A stretch of 64,000 nucleotides of DNA from Streptomyces finlayi. Lineage in GTDB: Bacteria > Actinomycetota > Actinomycetes > Streptomycetales > Streptomycetaceae. The translations under genes and the position numbers were made by a program. The notes beneath the pieces were generated by a model that ran no database searches, had not been told where the DNA came from, and was given only the letters and a program-made list of their open reading frames with translations. Positions 8,531 through 17,547 of this stretch are shown here, in pieces; the first letter of the stretch is position 1; each line of letters starts with the position of its first letter. The DNA is taken from positions 1,302,001 through 1,366,000 of the forward strand of contig NZ_CP045702.1 in NCBI RefSeq assembly GCF_014216315.1. The letters run 5' to 3'.

Positions 8531-9354
8531 GCAAGCTGCCGATCGCGGTCGCGATCCCCACGAAGAACGAGGGTCTCAACATCGCCGAGGCGGTGAAATC
8601 GGTACTCGGCCACTTCGAGGCGGTCGTCGTGGTGGACTCCCACAGCACGGACGACACGGCGAAGATCGCTGAGGAGTGCGGGGCCGAGGTGGTCACCTAC
8701 ACCTGGGACGGCGGCCATCCCCGTAAGAAGCAGTGGTGCCTGGACCACGTCCGCACCGACCTGGACTGGATCCTGGTGCTCGACGGCGACGAGCGGCTCA
8801 GTCCCGGGCTGCTCGCGGAACTACGGACCATCTTCTCCGATCCGGCCGCCGAGAAGCCGGCCGCGTACGACATACCGCTGGGCTACTGGTTCTCCGGGAA
8901 GCGGCTGCGGCACGGGTACACCATCCGCAAGCGGTCCCTGACGGACCGGACCCGCTGCCACTATCCGGAGGTCGGCGACCTCGACGCCCCCGGGATCGGT
9001 GAGGTGGAGGGGCACTACCAGCCCGTCGCCCCGACGAGCGCCGCGCTGGTCAACCCGATCGAGCACCAGGACCTCGATCCCGTCACCGCCTGGTTCGAGC
9101 GGCACAACCGCTACTCGGACTGGGAGGCGTGGCTGGAGCACCACCCGGACGTCAAGGAGCAGGTACGGAAGGTGAAGTCCCGCCAGGGCCAGCTGTTCCA
9201 CAAGGCGCCGTTCAAGCCCCTGGTGTCGTTCGCGTACATGTACGTCTACCGGCGGGGCTTCCTCGACGGCCGTGCGGGGCTCGACTTCGCGCTGGCGATG
9301 AGCTTCTACCGGTGGCAGATCGCGCTGAAGTCACGTGAGGGAACGTCGCGTTGA
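8527..9354 (+). CDS. Family 2 glycosyltransferase
   Basis: A 275-residue GT2 enzyme with a TTG start at 8527, inside the stop of the lipoprotein gene (TTGA overlap). It begins MSKLPIAVAIPTKNEGLNI and continues with VVVVDSHSTDDT and the metal-binding region WILVLDGDERLSP, which is typical of WaaE-like GT-A glycosyltransferases. A later basic and aromatic region (SFAYMYVYRRGFLDGRAG) resembles the membrane-proximal end of these proteins. It should add one sugar from a nucleotide sugar to the lipid-linked repeat unit on the cytoplasmic face; donor and acceptor are unknown. It ends 1 bp from the stop of the convergent GT4 gene. Confidence 0.85.
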   Translation: MSKLPIAVAIPTKNEGLNIAEAVKSVLGHFEAVVVVDSHSTDDTAKIAEECGAEVVTYTWDGGHPRKKQWCLDHVRTDLDWILVLDGDERLSPGLLAELRTIFSDPAAEKPAAYDIPLGYWFSGKRLRHGYTIRKRSLTDRTRCHYPEVGDLDAPGIGEVEGHYQPVAPTSAALVNPIEHQDLDPVTAWFERHNRYSDWEAWLEHHPDVKEQVRKVKSRQGQLFHKAPFKPLVSFAYMYVYRRGFLDGRAGLDFALAMSFYRWQIALKSREGTSR

Positions 9355-9355
9355 G

Positions 9356-10516
9356 CTACCGGCGGCTCCGGCGGACCACATCCTCGTAGGTCCGCCGGAG
9401 GGTTCCGGTCACGGCCTCGATGGTGAAGTGGCCGTTGACCAGGCCCCACGCCGCCTCGCCGGCGCGTTCGTTGGCCTCGGGCTCCAGCAGGTCCAGGACG
9501 GCCTGCGCGACCTTCCCCGCGTTGGCGGCGTCCTCGCCGGGGCGGCTCTCGACGACGAGACCCGCGCCCGCCTCGGCCACATCGGGCGCGAGTCCACAGG
9601 TACGGGTGATGACGACGGGGGTACCGACGGACATGGCTTCGAGGACGGAGACGCCCAACGGTTCCTCGATCGAGGGGAGTACGTACACGTCGGCCTCCCG
9701 TCCGGCCGAGAGCACCTCCTCGTGTCCGAGGGGCCCCACGTGGTCGAGCGAGTCCGCCACACCCAGCCTGCGGGCGAGTGCGAGGGTGCCGGGCAGCGCA
9801 CCCGTGTCAGGGCCTGCCAGGACGAAGCGCGCGTCGGGGTACTTCTCCAGGACGGCCGGCATCGCGGCGACGAAGTCCTCAGGGCGCTTGCGCTCCTGGA
9901 TACGGGCGAGGAAGAGCACGGTCGGGGGCCGGGCCGGGTCCCGGGCGGGCTTGCGCTCCTGCGGGCGGACGCCGTTGACCAGCCGTACGGTCCGGGTCAG
10001 CGGGACCGGGGCGGCCACGGCGTTCACATCGAGCCGCTCCGTCTCCGTCAGGTGCAGGACGGCGTCGGCACCGCGCAGCACCTTGCGGACTCCGAGCAGG
10101 TCGGTGAGCTGGGCGACGCGCTTCTCCGTCGGGTCCACCATGCCGTGGGTCTGGACGACCAGCGGCGTACGGGTGGCCAGGGCCAGCAGGGCTACGGGCA
10201 GGGTCACGAGGTCGCGCATCAGATGGACGTGTACGAGGTCGGCGCCCCGCATCATGCGGCGCGCGGCGCGCAGCAGCGCACCTGAGGTGATGCCGCTGAC
10301 CTCGAACACGGGGAGCACGTGCCGGGCCTGGAAGAGATGGACCGGAACTCCCTCGACGGCATCCGGGAGTTCGCCGTCGAAACCGTCACCCAGCGCCATG
10401 ATCCGGGCGTCGTCGCCCTGGGCGCGCTGCACCTTGGACAGGTTGAGCGCGACTCTCGTCGGGCCACCGAACGCGTGGTCCGGAGTGTGGAGCGTGACGA
10501 CGTGCAGAATCTTCAC
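9356..10516 (-). CDS. Family 4 glycosyltransferase
   Basis: A GT-B fold glycosyltransferase of 386 residues. I start it at the GTG 10514-10516 (VKILHVVTLHTPDHAFGGP), because an AGGGGGA SD lies just upstream and the sequence further upstream does not look coding. The N-terminal domain has VVTLHTP and a Gly-rich acceptor loop; the C-terminal GT4 domain has VLFLARIQERKRPEDF, FVLAGPDTG and the EX7E-like region VYVLPSIEEPLGVSVLEAMSVGTPVV. It probably adds a sugar during repeat-unit assembly. It is convergent with the GT2 gene and divergent from the polymerase gene. Confidence 0.88.
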   Translation of the reverse strand: MKILHVVTLHTPDHAFGGPTRVALNLSKVQRAQGDDARIMALGDGFDGELPDAVEGVPVHLFQARHVLPVFEVSGITSGALLRAARRMMRGADLVHVHLMRDLVTLPVALLALATRTPLVVQTHGMVDPTEKRVAQLTDLLGVRKVLRGADAVLHLTETERLDVNAVAAPVPLTRTVRLVNGVRPQERKPARDPARPPTVLFLARIQERKRPEDFVAAMPAVLEKYPDARFVLAGPDTGALPGTLALARRLGVADSLDHVGPLGHEEVLSAGREADVYVLPSIEEPLGVSVLEAMSVGTPVVITRTCGLAPDVAEAGAGLVVESRPGEDAANAGKVAQAVLDLLEPEANERAGEAAWGLVNGHFTIEAVTGTLRRTYEDVVRRSRR

Positions 10517-10625
10517 CAGGGTCCCCCTCAACCTCGGCCGACTGTTCACAGAATAGTCAGGGCATCCCCCCAAGTGCGTTGATTCGTTAAGGTGTTCCCA
10601 GGTCGGTCCACGGAGCGGGGAGCGC

Positions 10626-12092
10626 ATGACATCCGTGCAGGTCGAGTCCGTCGCGAAGCCCATGTCGTGGGCGATGCTCTCGCGGGCGCTCGCGGTCCCG
10701 ATGATTCTCGGCCTGGTCTGCTTCCTTCCGGCGGTGATCGTCGCGCAGCCGGGCACCGGTGTCCGCGACAACGCGTTCTGGCTGCAGCTCGTCCTCACCT
10801 GCTACTCGGGGGCACGGCTCGCCACGATGATCCTGTCCACCGGGCGACGGCTGCTCCAGGGCGTCTTCTGGATGTTCGTCTACATCGCCATGGGGGTGGC
10901 ACCGCTCGCCCAGGCGGTCATAGGGCAGACGCCGACCCCGATGGTGGGCCCGCGGTCCGACCTGGTGACGGCGATCGGGCTCATCCTGCTGGGCTGCGCC
11001 GCCTTCGACCTCGGGGCGCTGCTGGCCGCGCGGCGACCGCTGCGGCGGCGCGCGGGGGCTCAGGGCAGGGCGGGCCCGACGGCACACCAGGGGCGGCTGA
11101 CGCTGCTGGTCGTGATCGCGTTCGTGGCCGGCGGGTACTACATCCTGAAGCTCGGCGGGCCCGCGATCTTCTTCAGCAGCCGGCAGGAGATCAGCGCGTC
11201 GGTGGCGGAGAGCGGCGTCGTGTCCACCGAGTCCAATGTGGGTTCGGCGTTCCTGAAGGGCTTCGGCACCGTACCCGCCCTGATCGCGCTGCTCTTCTGC
11301 ACCCGTCGTCTGGCGACGTCGCGCAGGGCCCGGCGCTCACCGTCGACGGTCCTGGTGTGGGTGGCGCTGGTGGCGCTGAACCTGATCGTGAACAACCCCA
11401 TCTCCAACGCCCGTTACTGGTTCCTGACCGTGCTGGTCTCGCTGCTGTTCACCGCGTTCCCCAGCAGCGCGGCGATCTACCGCTCGGTCCTGGCCATGGG
11501 CGTCGTGGGAGCGCTGGTGCTGTTCCCGTACGCGGACCGGTTCCGGTACGACGCCGAAGGGTACAAGCCGCCCGCGGAGTCGGCGTCCGTCTTCGAGCCG
11601 CTCGCCACCAAGGACTACGACCAGACGGTGATGTTCGCCAACACCATCTCCTGGGTCGACACCCGCGGCCACACCTACGGCCGTCAACTGGCCGGTTCGG
11701 CCCTGTTCTTCGTGCCACGCGCGGTGTGGAGCGGGAAGCCGGAGGACACCGGTGTCCGGGTCGGTCAGTGGATGGGCATGAAGATGACCAATCTCTCCGC
11801 GCCGCTGTGGACCGAGCTCTGGGTCGACTTCGGTGCCACCGGCATGGCCGGCGGTCTGGCCCTCATCGGCTACGGGGCGGCCCGTACGGACCGCAGGTTC
11901 GCGATCGCGGTGACCAGGGCGGGTCCGGGACCCGGCAGTGTGCTGGCGATCGCGGCGCCGCTCATCGCCGGATACACCTTCATCCTGCTGCGCGGTCCGC
12001 TGCTCCAGTCCGCCGGGAAGTTCGCGATCGCCGTCCTGTGCCTGCTGCTCGTGACCAGCTTCAGGACCCGGAGCGGACAGCGCTCGCGCTGA
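10626..12092 (+). CDS. O-antigen/exopolysaccharide polymerase-like membrane protein (Wzy-like)
   Basis: A 488-residue polytopic membrane protein with about 10-12 hydrophobic segments spread along its length, starting at ATG 10626 behind CGGGGAG. It lacks enzyme motifs but has the architecture of Wzy/O-antigen ligase proteins, including a long loop (about residues 300-385, from YADRFRYDAEGYK to SGKPEDTGVRVGQW) before the last membrane segments. In a Wzx/Wzy locus it would join lipid-linked repeat units on the outer face. The assignment rests on topology and context. Its 3' end overlaps the convergent flippase gene by 32 bp. Confidence 0.7.
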   Translation: MTSVQVESVAKPMSWAMLSRALAVPMILGLVCFLPAVIVAQPGTGVRDNAFWLQLVLTCYSGARLATMILSTGRRLLQGVFWMFVYIAMGVAPLAQAVIGQTPTPMVGPRSDLVTAIGLILLGCAAFDLGALLAARRPLRRRAGAQGRAGPTAHQGRLTLLVVIAFVAGGYYILKLGGPAIFFSSRQEISASVAESGVVSTESNVGSAFLKGFGTVPALIALLFCTRRLATSRRARRSPSTVLVWVALVALNLIVNNPISNARYWFLTVLVSLLFTAFPSSAAIYRSVLAMGVVGALVLFPYADRFRYDAEGYKPPAESASVFEPLATKDYDQTVMFANTISWVDTRGHTYGRQLAGSALFFVPRAVWSGKPEDTGVRVGQWMGMKMTNLSAPLWTELWVDFGATGMAGGLALIGYGAARTDRRFAIAVTRAGPGPGSVLAIAAPLIAGYTFILLRGPLLQSAGKFAIAVLCLLLVTSFRTRSGQRSR

Positions 12093-13305
12093 CGGTCTCG
12101 CGCCCCGGGGTTTCCCGGGCCCGCAGCCGCACGACGCGGGTCCAGGTGGCGACCGCCTTGCACACGGACCCCAGGCACAGGCCCCAGGCGGCCCCGGTGA
12201 CACCGCCGAGCGCGTAACCGCCTGCCAGGAAGGCCACGGCGGCCAGCGAGAACACCACCTGGATGGACAGGGTGGTACGGGGGTCGAGCATCCGCAGCGC
12301 GAGCAGACCGCAGGTGCCGACGGCCATCGCCGCGTACTGGCTGCCGGTCGCGGGCAGCAGCGCGGCTGCCGTGGGCCAGGTGTCGCCGAGCAGTTCGCGT
12401 CCCGCCGCGTCGGGCAGCAGCGCGAGCGCGGCAGCCCAGAGGGCCGCGGTCGCAGCCAGGACGGCGCCCAGTGCCGCCGTGGCCCTCACCTGCCGCCGCC
12501 GGGAGCCGAGACGGCCGAGCAGCGGGGGGCCGAAGCCGGTGGCCGAGGTGTAGAGCACGTTCAGGGGGCCGAAGAGGGTGGTGGCGCCCCTGAGCGCGCC
12601 CACGACCAGGGGGCTGCCGACGGCCCCGAGGCCGAGCACCGAGAGCTGGCTCGTGGCGTTGCCGACGCCGAACTCCACGACGAACCGCTGCCCGAGGTGC
12701 CCCCGCCGGAGCAGGGGGCGCACCCTCAGCGGTGTCCCCGCGGTCCGCCGGTGCAGCAGGGTGGCGGAAAGCAGCAGGGCCGGGAGCGCGGAGAGCCCCC
12801 AGACGGTGACCAGGCGCGCCGCCCCCGCCCCGTGCGGCTGCACGGCCAGCGACCCCAGCACGCAGGCCAGTCGCAGGACGTCGCAGAGCAGGGCGAGGTG
12901 CGGCAGGCTCAGGGTGGAGAAGGCGTAACGCATGGCGTCCTGGCCGAGGACTACCGGAAGCACGAGCCCGAGCATCATCAGGGCGCGTGCCGTGTCGCCC
13001 GGGACGAGCAGACAGACGGTGGCGAGCAGTGTCCCGAGCGCCGTGGCGGCGAGCAGGGTGAAGGCGACGGCCGACCGGCAGGCCCCCCGGGTCTCGTCGT
13101 CCGCGCCGCGTCTCAGCACCAGCGGCTGTCCGGTGTAGGCGCCGGAGGCACCCAGCAGGATGCTGAAGACGAGGTAGACGGCGGAGAAGCGCGCGAAGTC
13201 GGCGACGGTGGAGAGCCGGGCCGCCGCGACCAGCACCAGGATGTTGGTGAGGGCGGTGACCCCCTGGTCCGCGACCGAGCAGGCGATCGCGGTACGTGCC
13301 CTCAC
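12061..13305 (-). CDS. Polysaccharide flippase-like membrane protein (Wzx/MATE-like)
   Basis: A predicted multi-pass protein of 414 residues. Start is GTG 13303-13305 (VRARTAIACSVADQG), overlapping the stop of the Wzz-like gene as GTGA; longer upstream versions of this frame run through that gene and are artefacts. Segments such as ILVLVAAARLSTVADFARF and YLVFSILLGASGAYTGQP match the N-terminal region of polysaccharide biosynthesis flippases. It would move lipid-linked repeat units to the outer leaflet for the Wzy-like protein. The C-terminal 10 codons overlap the convergent polymerase gene. Confidence 0.75.
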   Translation of the reverse strand: MRARTAIACSVADQGVTALTNILVLVAAARLSTVADFARFSAVYLVFSILLGASGAYTGQPLVLRRGADDETRGACRSAVAFTLLAATALGTLLATVCLLVPGDTARALMMLGLVLPVVLGQDAMRYAFSTLSLPHLALLCDVLRLACVLGSLAVQPHGAGAARLVTVWGLSALPALLLSATLLHRRTAGTPLRVRPLLRRGHLGQRFVVEFGVGNATSQLSVLGLGAVGSPLVVGALRGATTLFGPLNVLYTSATGFGPPLLGRLGSRRRQVRATAALGAVLAATAALWAAALALLPDAAGRELLGDTWPTAAALLPATGSQYAAMAVGTCGLLALRMLDPRTTLSIQVVFSLAAVAFLAGGYALGGVTGAAWGLCLGSVCKAVATWTRVVRLRARETPGRETVSASAVRSGS

Positions 13306-14984
13306 CGGCGCCCCGCGGAGGCGTCGAAGGCACGCAGCCCGAGTGTCTCGGTGGGGTCGCCGGTGATCGCGGGGTCGTCGGGGTCGGGGCCGTCCGTCCG
13401 TGCGGCCGGACCGCTGCGCCGCCGCGGGGACTTCTTGCGGTCCTTGGAGCCGAGGCGTCCGCGGCCCGGGTGCAGGAGGACGCCCAGCACCGAGCCGCCG
13501 GAGGCGCTGATGATCTCGCGGATGCGCTCCACGTCGCTGCGGTGCACCTCGCGCGGGTCGCAGACGATCATGACGCCGGCCACCCGGTCGACCAGGGCCA
13601 CGGCGTCGGCGTAGGCCAGGACGGGCGGGGCCAGCACGATGACGACGGTGCCGGGACGGTCGGCCTCGGCGACGATGCGGCCGACGGGGGCGGAGGTCAG
13701 CGCGCGGGGCACGTTGTCGACTCGCCGTCCCGCGACGAGGGTGAAGGCGCCGGAGCCGGGCACGTCCACGTTGGAGCGGCTGCCCGATGGCCAGGTGCCG
13801 TTGTCGTCCGCCGCCCAGCGGGGCGGCCTGGCCTCGTACGCCGCCGAGCCGAGTTCGCGGGCCAGCGACGGCGTCCGCAGATCGGCCTCGACGAGGAGGA
13901 CGTCGCGGCCCATCTCGGCGAAGGCGGCGGCCAGGTTCGCGGCGGCGCCGGCCGCGGCGGCGTTGTCGCCGCGCGGTGCGGTGACCAGCAGTCGGCGGCT
14001 CTCCGTGAACGAGGGGTCGTAGGCGAGGCGGAAGGCCACGGCCCGGTACTCCTCGGCGAGTCTGCTGCCGCCCCGCCCGATGGCGAGCAGGCTGTCCGGG
14101 GCGCCGCGCTCCCGGGGCAGGGTGCCGAGCACCGGAGCGCCGAGGGCGCGTACGAGCTCGCGGGTGGAGCGCACCGACGGGTCGAAGACGAGGCGTACCC
14201 ACGACAGGAGGAGGCCCAGGGCGAGGCCCACCACGCCACCGAGGCCGAGCAGCATGGGCAGGCCCGCGCCCGTGGGCTCCCGCGGGGCGACGGGCTTCTG
14301 GTTGAGGTAGCCGGGCGTGCTGTCCAGGGCCCGCAACTCGCTTATCTTGCGGCTGAGTTCGGAGATGGACACGATGAGGTTGGCGCGGGCGCTGCTCACG
14401 TCGTCGGCCTCGCTCGCGCCGACCTGGTCCTCGAGCAGGTCGCGCTTCTCCTCCAGCGGCTTGAGCTGGGCCCGGTAGCCCTCCGCCATGTTCTCGATGC
14501 TGTCCTCGGTGCGCTGTCTGCGGTGTTCGAGGTAGGCGTCGGCGAGCGCTTCGGCGCGGGATCTGGCCTGCTCGGGGGTGGCGCCCGTGTAGGAGAAGCG
14601 CAGGGTGAGCGTGTTGGGCGGGTTGGTGACCTGGAGGCCGGCCAGCAGGTCACCGGCGTCGACCGGGTCGGCGTCCTTGGCCAGGGCGTCGGCGGCCAGT
14701 TCGCCCACGGTGTCACTGGCGGCGGTCTGCCGTTCGGAACCGATGTTGATGCCCTTGTCCGCCGAGGCGCCGGTGGCGAACGGGTCGGCGGTGGCGGAGC
14801 GGACGAGGACGACGCCGGTGGCGGTGTACGTGTCCGCGCCGCTGAGCGCGAGATAGCCGCCGCCGAGAAGCCCGACGATCACGCCGACGGCGAGGAGCGC
14901 GCGGTAGCGCAGGAGCTGGCGGAACTGGTCCCGCAGCAGCGCCGGTTCGTCCTGTTCCTCCAGGGCACGGATCGGATGCGTCAT
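13302..14984 (-). CDS. Wzz/Wzc-like chain-length determinant with a degenerate P-loop domain
   Basis: A 560-residue protein. It has a cytoplasmic start, TM1 (LLAVGVIVGLLGGGYLAL, about 30-48), an extracellular Wzz domain with coiled-coil character (about 120-230), a PxP-type motif before TM2 (YLNQKPVAPREPTG, then LPMLLGLGGVVGLALGLLLS), and a BY-kinase-like cytoplasmic domain. In that domain the Walker A position reads LLVTAPRGDNAAAAGAAANLA: the expected Gly-Lys-Ser/Thr is absent. A Walker A'-like VLLVEADLRTP remains. There is no C-terminal Tyr cluster; the tail is basic (RKKSPRRR). It probably sets polymer chain length without kinase activity. It overlaps both neighbours by 4 bp. Confidence 0.8.
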   Translation of the reverse strand: MTHPIRALEEQDEPALLRDQFRQLLRYRALLAVGVIVGLLGGGYLALSGADTYTATGVVLVRSATADPFATGASADKGINIGSERQTAASDTVGELAADALAKDADPVDAGDLLAGLQVTNPPNTLTLRFSYTGATPEQARSRAEALADAYLEHRRQRTEDSIENMAEGYRAQLKPLEEKRDLLEDQVGASEADDVSSARANLIVSISELSRKISELRALDSTPGYLNQKPVAPREPTGAGLPMLLGLGGVVGLALGLLLSWVRLVFDPSVRSTRELVRALGAPVLGTLPRERGAPDSLLAIGRGGSRLAEEYRAVAFRLAYDPSFTESRRLLVTAPRGDNAAAAGAAANLAAAFAEMGRDVLLVEADLRTPSLARELGSAAYEARPPRWAADDNGTWPSGSRSNVDVPGSGAFTLVAGRRVDNVPRALTSAPVGRIVAEADRPGTVVIVLAPPVLAYADAVALVDRVAGVMIVCDPREVHRSDVERIREIISASGGSVLGVLLHPGRGRLGSKDRKKSPRRRSGPAARTDGPDPDDPAITGDPTETLGLRAFDASAGRR

Positions 14985-16243
14985 CGCGGTGGTCTCCCTT
15001 GAGCGTTCCCGAGGACCTCGGTGAGCAGGGCGTCGAAGCGTGCGAGTCCCGCCTCGCGGCCCAGATGGTGTGCGACGTACCGCGGGCCCTGGGCGCCCAG
15101 GACCTCGGCCGCGGTGGCGTCCTCGGTGAGTTTGCGTACGGCCGCCAGGAGCGCGGCGGGGTCCTCGGGTGCGACCAGGACTCCGGCTCCGGAGCGGCGT
15201 ACCTCGTCGGCGGTGCCGCCCTCCTCGGCCACGGATGCGACGACGGGCCGGCCGGAGACGAAGTAGGAGGTGAGCTTGGAGGGCACGCTCATGTCGAGTA
15301 CGGAGGCCCGCTGGGTCACCGCGAGGACGTCGGCCGCAGCGAGGACGTCCGTGAACTCCTGGGCCCCCGCGGGCGGCAGGAAGTCGATGTTGGGCAGGGT
15401 GCCGGCGAGGGCACGGAGTGTCTCGCGCTGGTTCCCGTCGCCCATCAGTACGACGCGGACGTCCGGGGCGAGCCTGGCCGTGTCGAGGAGGACCTCCAGG
15501 CCCTGCTTGAGGCCCATGTTCCCGGAGTGCAGCAGGACCGGGGTGTGCTCGGGCCAGCCGAGCCGGGCGCGGGTGGCGGAGCGGTCGGCGGACGGGGGCT
15601 CCACATGTGTCCAGTTCGGGACGACGCGTATGCGGTCCGGGTGGACGCCGAGCGCGGTGACCCCCGGCACGAAGGTCTCGTGGATGACGCCGACGAGGGC
15701 GGCGTCCCGGAGGGCGTACCGCTCGGCCGAGGCGGCGATGGCCGCGGCCCTGCCGCCACCCCGTATGCCGCTCTGGGCGGCGGCCGCGCCCATCAGGTCC
15801 TGGACGACCGGTATGTACGGGACGCGGTGGCGGCGGGCGATACGGGCTCCGATGACGCCGCCCGCGAGGCTGGGCATCTGGGCGATCACCGCGTCGGGGC
15901 GGCCCGGCGGCGGCGCGAGGAGCCCGTGCGCCAGCACCGTCGCCTCGAAAGCGCCTCTGCGCAGGGCGGTCTGTCGGGGCGGCACGTAGTGCCTGCGGCG
16001 GTGGACGACGACTCCGGACCGGACCTCACGGGTCCGCCAGACCCCTCGGTATCGCGCGTCGAGGCTCCAGGACGGGTAGTGCGGCATGCCGGTGAGCACC
16101 TGGACGCCGGCTCCGGACGCGGCCCAGTGCTCGGCGAGCTGGGTGGCGTACGGGCCGATGCCGGTCAGCTCGGGCGCGTAGTTGGTCGAGACCACCAGCA
16201 GTCTGCGGTCCTCGAACGTTCGGTGATCTTCGGCAGCGGACAT
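14981..16243 (-). CDS. Family 4 glycosyltransferase (WbuB/WcaI-like)
   Basis: A GT-B glycosyltransferase of 420 residues, started at ATG 16241-16243 (MSAAEDHRTFEDRRLLVVST), which has GGGGGGAAGG upstream. The N-terminal domain has VVSTNYAPELTGIGPYATQLAEHW, a signature of WbuB/WcaI-type GT4 enzymes. The C-terminal donor domain has VLLHSGNMGLKQGLEVLLD, RVVLMGDGNQRE and VPSKLTSYFVSGRPVVASV. It is co-transcribed with the Wzz-like gene (ATGA overlap) and would add another sugar to the repeat unit. It is divergent from the cytidylyltransferase gene. Confidence 0.88.
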   Translation of the reverse strand: MSAAEDHRTFEDRRLLVVSTNYAPELTGIGPYATQLAEHWAASGAGVQVLTGMPHYPSWSLDARYRGVWRTREVRSGVVVHRRRHYVPPRQTALRRGAFEATVLAHGLLAPPPGRPDAVIAQMPSLAGGVIGARIARRHRVPYIPVVQDLMGAAAAQSGIRGGGRAAAIAASAERYALRDAALVGVIHETFVPGVTALGVHPDRIRVVPNWTHVEPPSADRSATRARLGWPEHTPVLLHSGNMGLKQGLEVLLDTARLAPDVRVVLMGDGNQRETLRALAGTLPNIDFLPPAGAQEFTDVLAAADVLAVTQRASVLDMSVPSKLTSYFVSGRPVVASVAEEGGTADEVRRSGAGVLVAPEDPAALLAAVRKLTEDATAAEVLGAQGPRYVAHHLGREAGLARFDALLTEVLGNAQGRPPR

Positions 16244-16397
16244 CGGTTCGGTCGCCTTCCCCCCGGAACAGCCACTGCTCCCCCCATGGAACAGTCCCCG
16301 GAGCGAGCTTATCCGTTCACGGCTTGCCCAAGTGTTCTTCACAGTAAGGTCGTTGGAGATCTACACCGATACCGATATTTCCGGGGGGAGACAGCGG

Positions 16398-16844
16398 ATG
16401 GTGCACAGAGTCGGATATGCACCGGGTGTGTACGACTTGTTCCATGTAGGACACCTGAACATCCTGCGGCATGCGCGCAGTCAGTGCGACTACCTGGTGG
16501 CCGGGGTCGTCTCCGATGAGATGGCCGCGCTCGCCAAGGGCCACAAGCCGGTGATACCTCTGCCCGAGCGGCTGGAGATCGTCCGGAGCGTACGTTTCGT
16601 GGACGCCGCGTTCGTCGAGACCGTGCCGGACAAGGTCGAGACCTGGCAGCAGGTCCGCTTCGACGTGATCTTCAAGGGCGACGACTGGAGGGGCACGGAG
16701 AAGGGGCTCCGACTGGAGCGCGACTTCGCCGAAGTCGGCGTGGAGGTCGTCTACTTCCCGTACACCGTGCACACCTCCAGCACCCAGTTGCGCCGGGCGC
16801 TCGACGTGCTGGTCAGTCCGCCCGGAGCGCTCTCAGCTCCCTGA
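16398..16844 (+). CDS. CTP-type nucleotidyltransferase (TagD-like)
   Basis: A 148-residue enzyme of the cytidylyltransferase superfamily. Start ATG 16398 follows a GGGGGGAGA SD; the frame is open further upstream without coding character. Seen: the HxGH nucleotide-binding motif in GVYDLFHVGHLNIL, the conserved FKGDDWRGTEKG, and a C-terminal HTSSTQLRR where glycerol-3-phosphate cytidylyltransferases carry RTxGISTT. Likely product: a CDP-alcohol from an alcohol phosphate and CTP; glycerol-, ethanolamine- or polyol-phosphate are all possible. The next gene, convergent with a 32-bp overlap, is a CDP-alcohol phosphotransferase that would use such a product. Confidence 0.82.
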   Translation: MVHRVGYAPGVYDLFHVGHLNILRHARSQCDYLVAGVVSDEMAALAKGHKPVIPLPERLEIVRSVRFVDAAFVETVPDKVETWQQVRFDVIFKGDDWRGTEKGLRLERDFAEVGVEVVYFPYTVHTSSTQLRRALDVLVSPPGALSAP

Positions 16845-17547
16845 ACCACTTCGTGAGGAACGCCACGAGGAACAGGGCGTGCACGGCGGCGAGCGCGGCG
16901 TACCCGGCGAGGAAGACCCCGGGTGCGCCGGACAGCAGGAACACCAGGCAGAACACCCCGTAGTCGGCGGGGAGCAGCGCCACGGCCCGCACCCGGGAGA
17001 CCGGGCCCGCGGCCCCGTCCACCGGGGCCGGGCGGGCCGCTGCCGCCGCCTTGCCGAGCTGCTCGCGGAGCAGTCCGGCGCAGAAGGTGAGCACCGCGAC
17101 GAACAGGAAGCCGAGCGGCAGCAACAGCCAGCCGTCCGAGGACAGTGCGCCGAAGCGGTGGAACGAGACCAGTACGGCCGTGTGGACCAGGATCATCTTG
17201 GCGCAGTCGACGACATGGTCGAGCCATTCGCCGTCGGGGCCGCCCTTCCCGGTGAGCCGGGCCAGCTGGCCGTCCGCCGAGTCGAATGCGAAGCCGACGG
17301 CCAGGCCCGCGTAGACGGCCACGCCGAGCGCCCACGAAGGCTCGGCGAGCGCGACCGTCAGGATGGCGGCGAAGGTGAACGCGGCACTGACCAGCGTTAC
17401 TTGGTTCGGTGACAGTCCCAGCCGGTAGGCCCCGGCCGCGAGCACCCGCCCCGCGGGCCGGTTCACATGACGCGAGTAGAGCGATACGCCCTTGGCGGTC
17501 TTCTGCGCGCCGCGCAATTCGCGCAGCACCGTACCTGTGCTTCTCAT
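16813..17547 (-). CDS. CDP-alcohol phosphatidyltransferase family membrane enzyme
   Basis: A 244-residue integral membrane enzyme. Start ATG 17545-17547 (MRSTGTVLREL) has TGGGGGG upstream. The complete CDP-alcohol phosphotransferase motif is present: in FDSADGQLARLTGKGGPDG and the following EWLDHVVD all four Asp, the Gly-x2-Ala-Arg and the spacing to Gly-x3-Asp-x3-Asp fit. About six hydrophobic segments surround it. Family chemistry: transfer of a phospho-alcohol from a CDP-alcohol to an acceptor. Next to the TagD-like enzyme it may decorate the polymer or a lipid with the same phospho-alcohol. It could instead be an ordinary phospholipid synthase. Confidence 0.85.
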   Translation of the reverse strand: MRSTGTVLRELRGAQKTAKGVSLYSRHVNRPAGRVLAAGAYRLGLSPNQVTLVSAAFTFAAILTVALAEPSWALGVAVYAGLAVGFAFDSADGQLARLTGKGGPDGEWLDHVVDCAKMILVHTAVLVSFHRFGALSSDGWLLLPLGFLFVAVLTFCAGLLREQLGKAAAAARPAPVDGAAGPVSRVRAVALLPADYGVFCLVFLLSGAPGVFLAGYAALAAVHALFLVAFLTKWFRELRALRAD

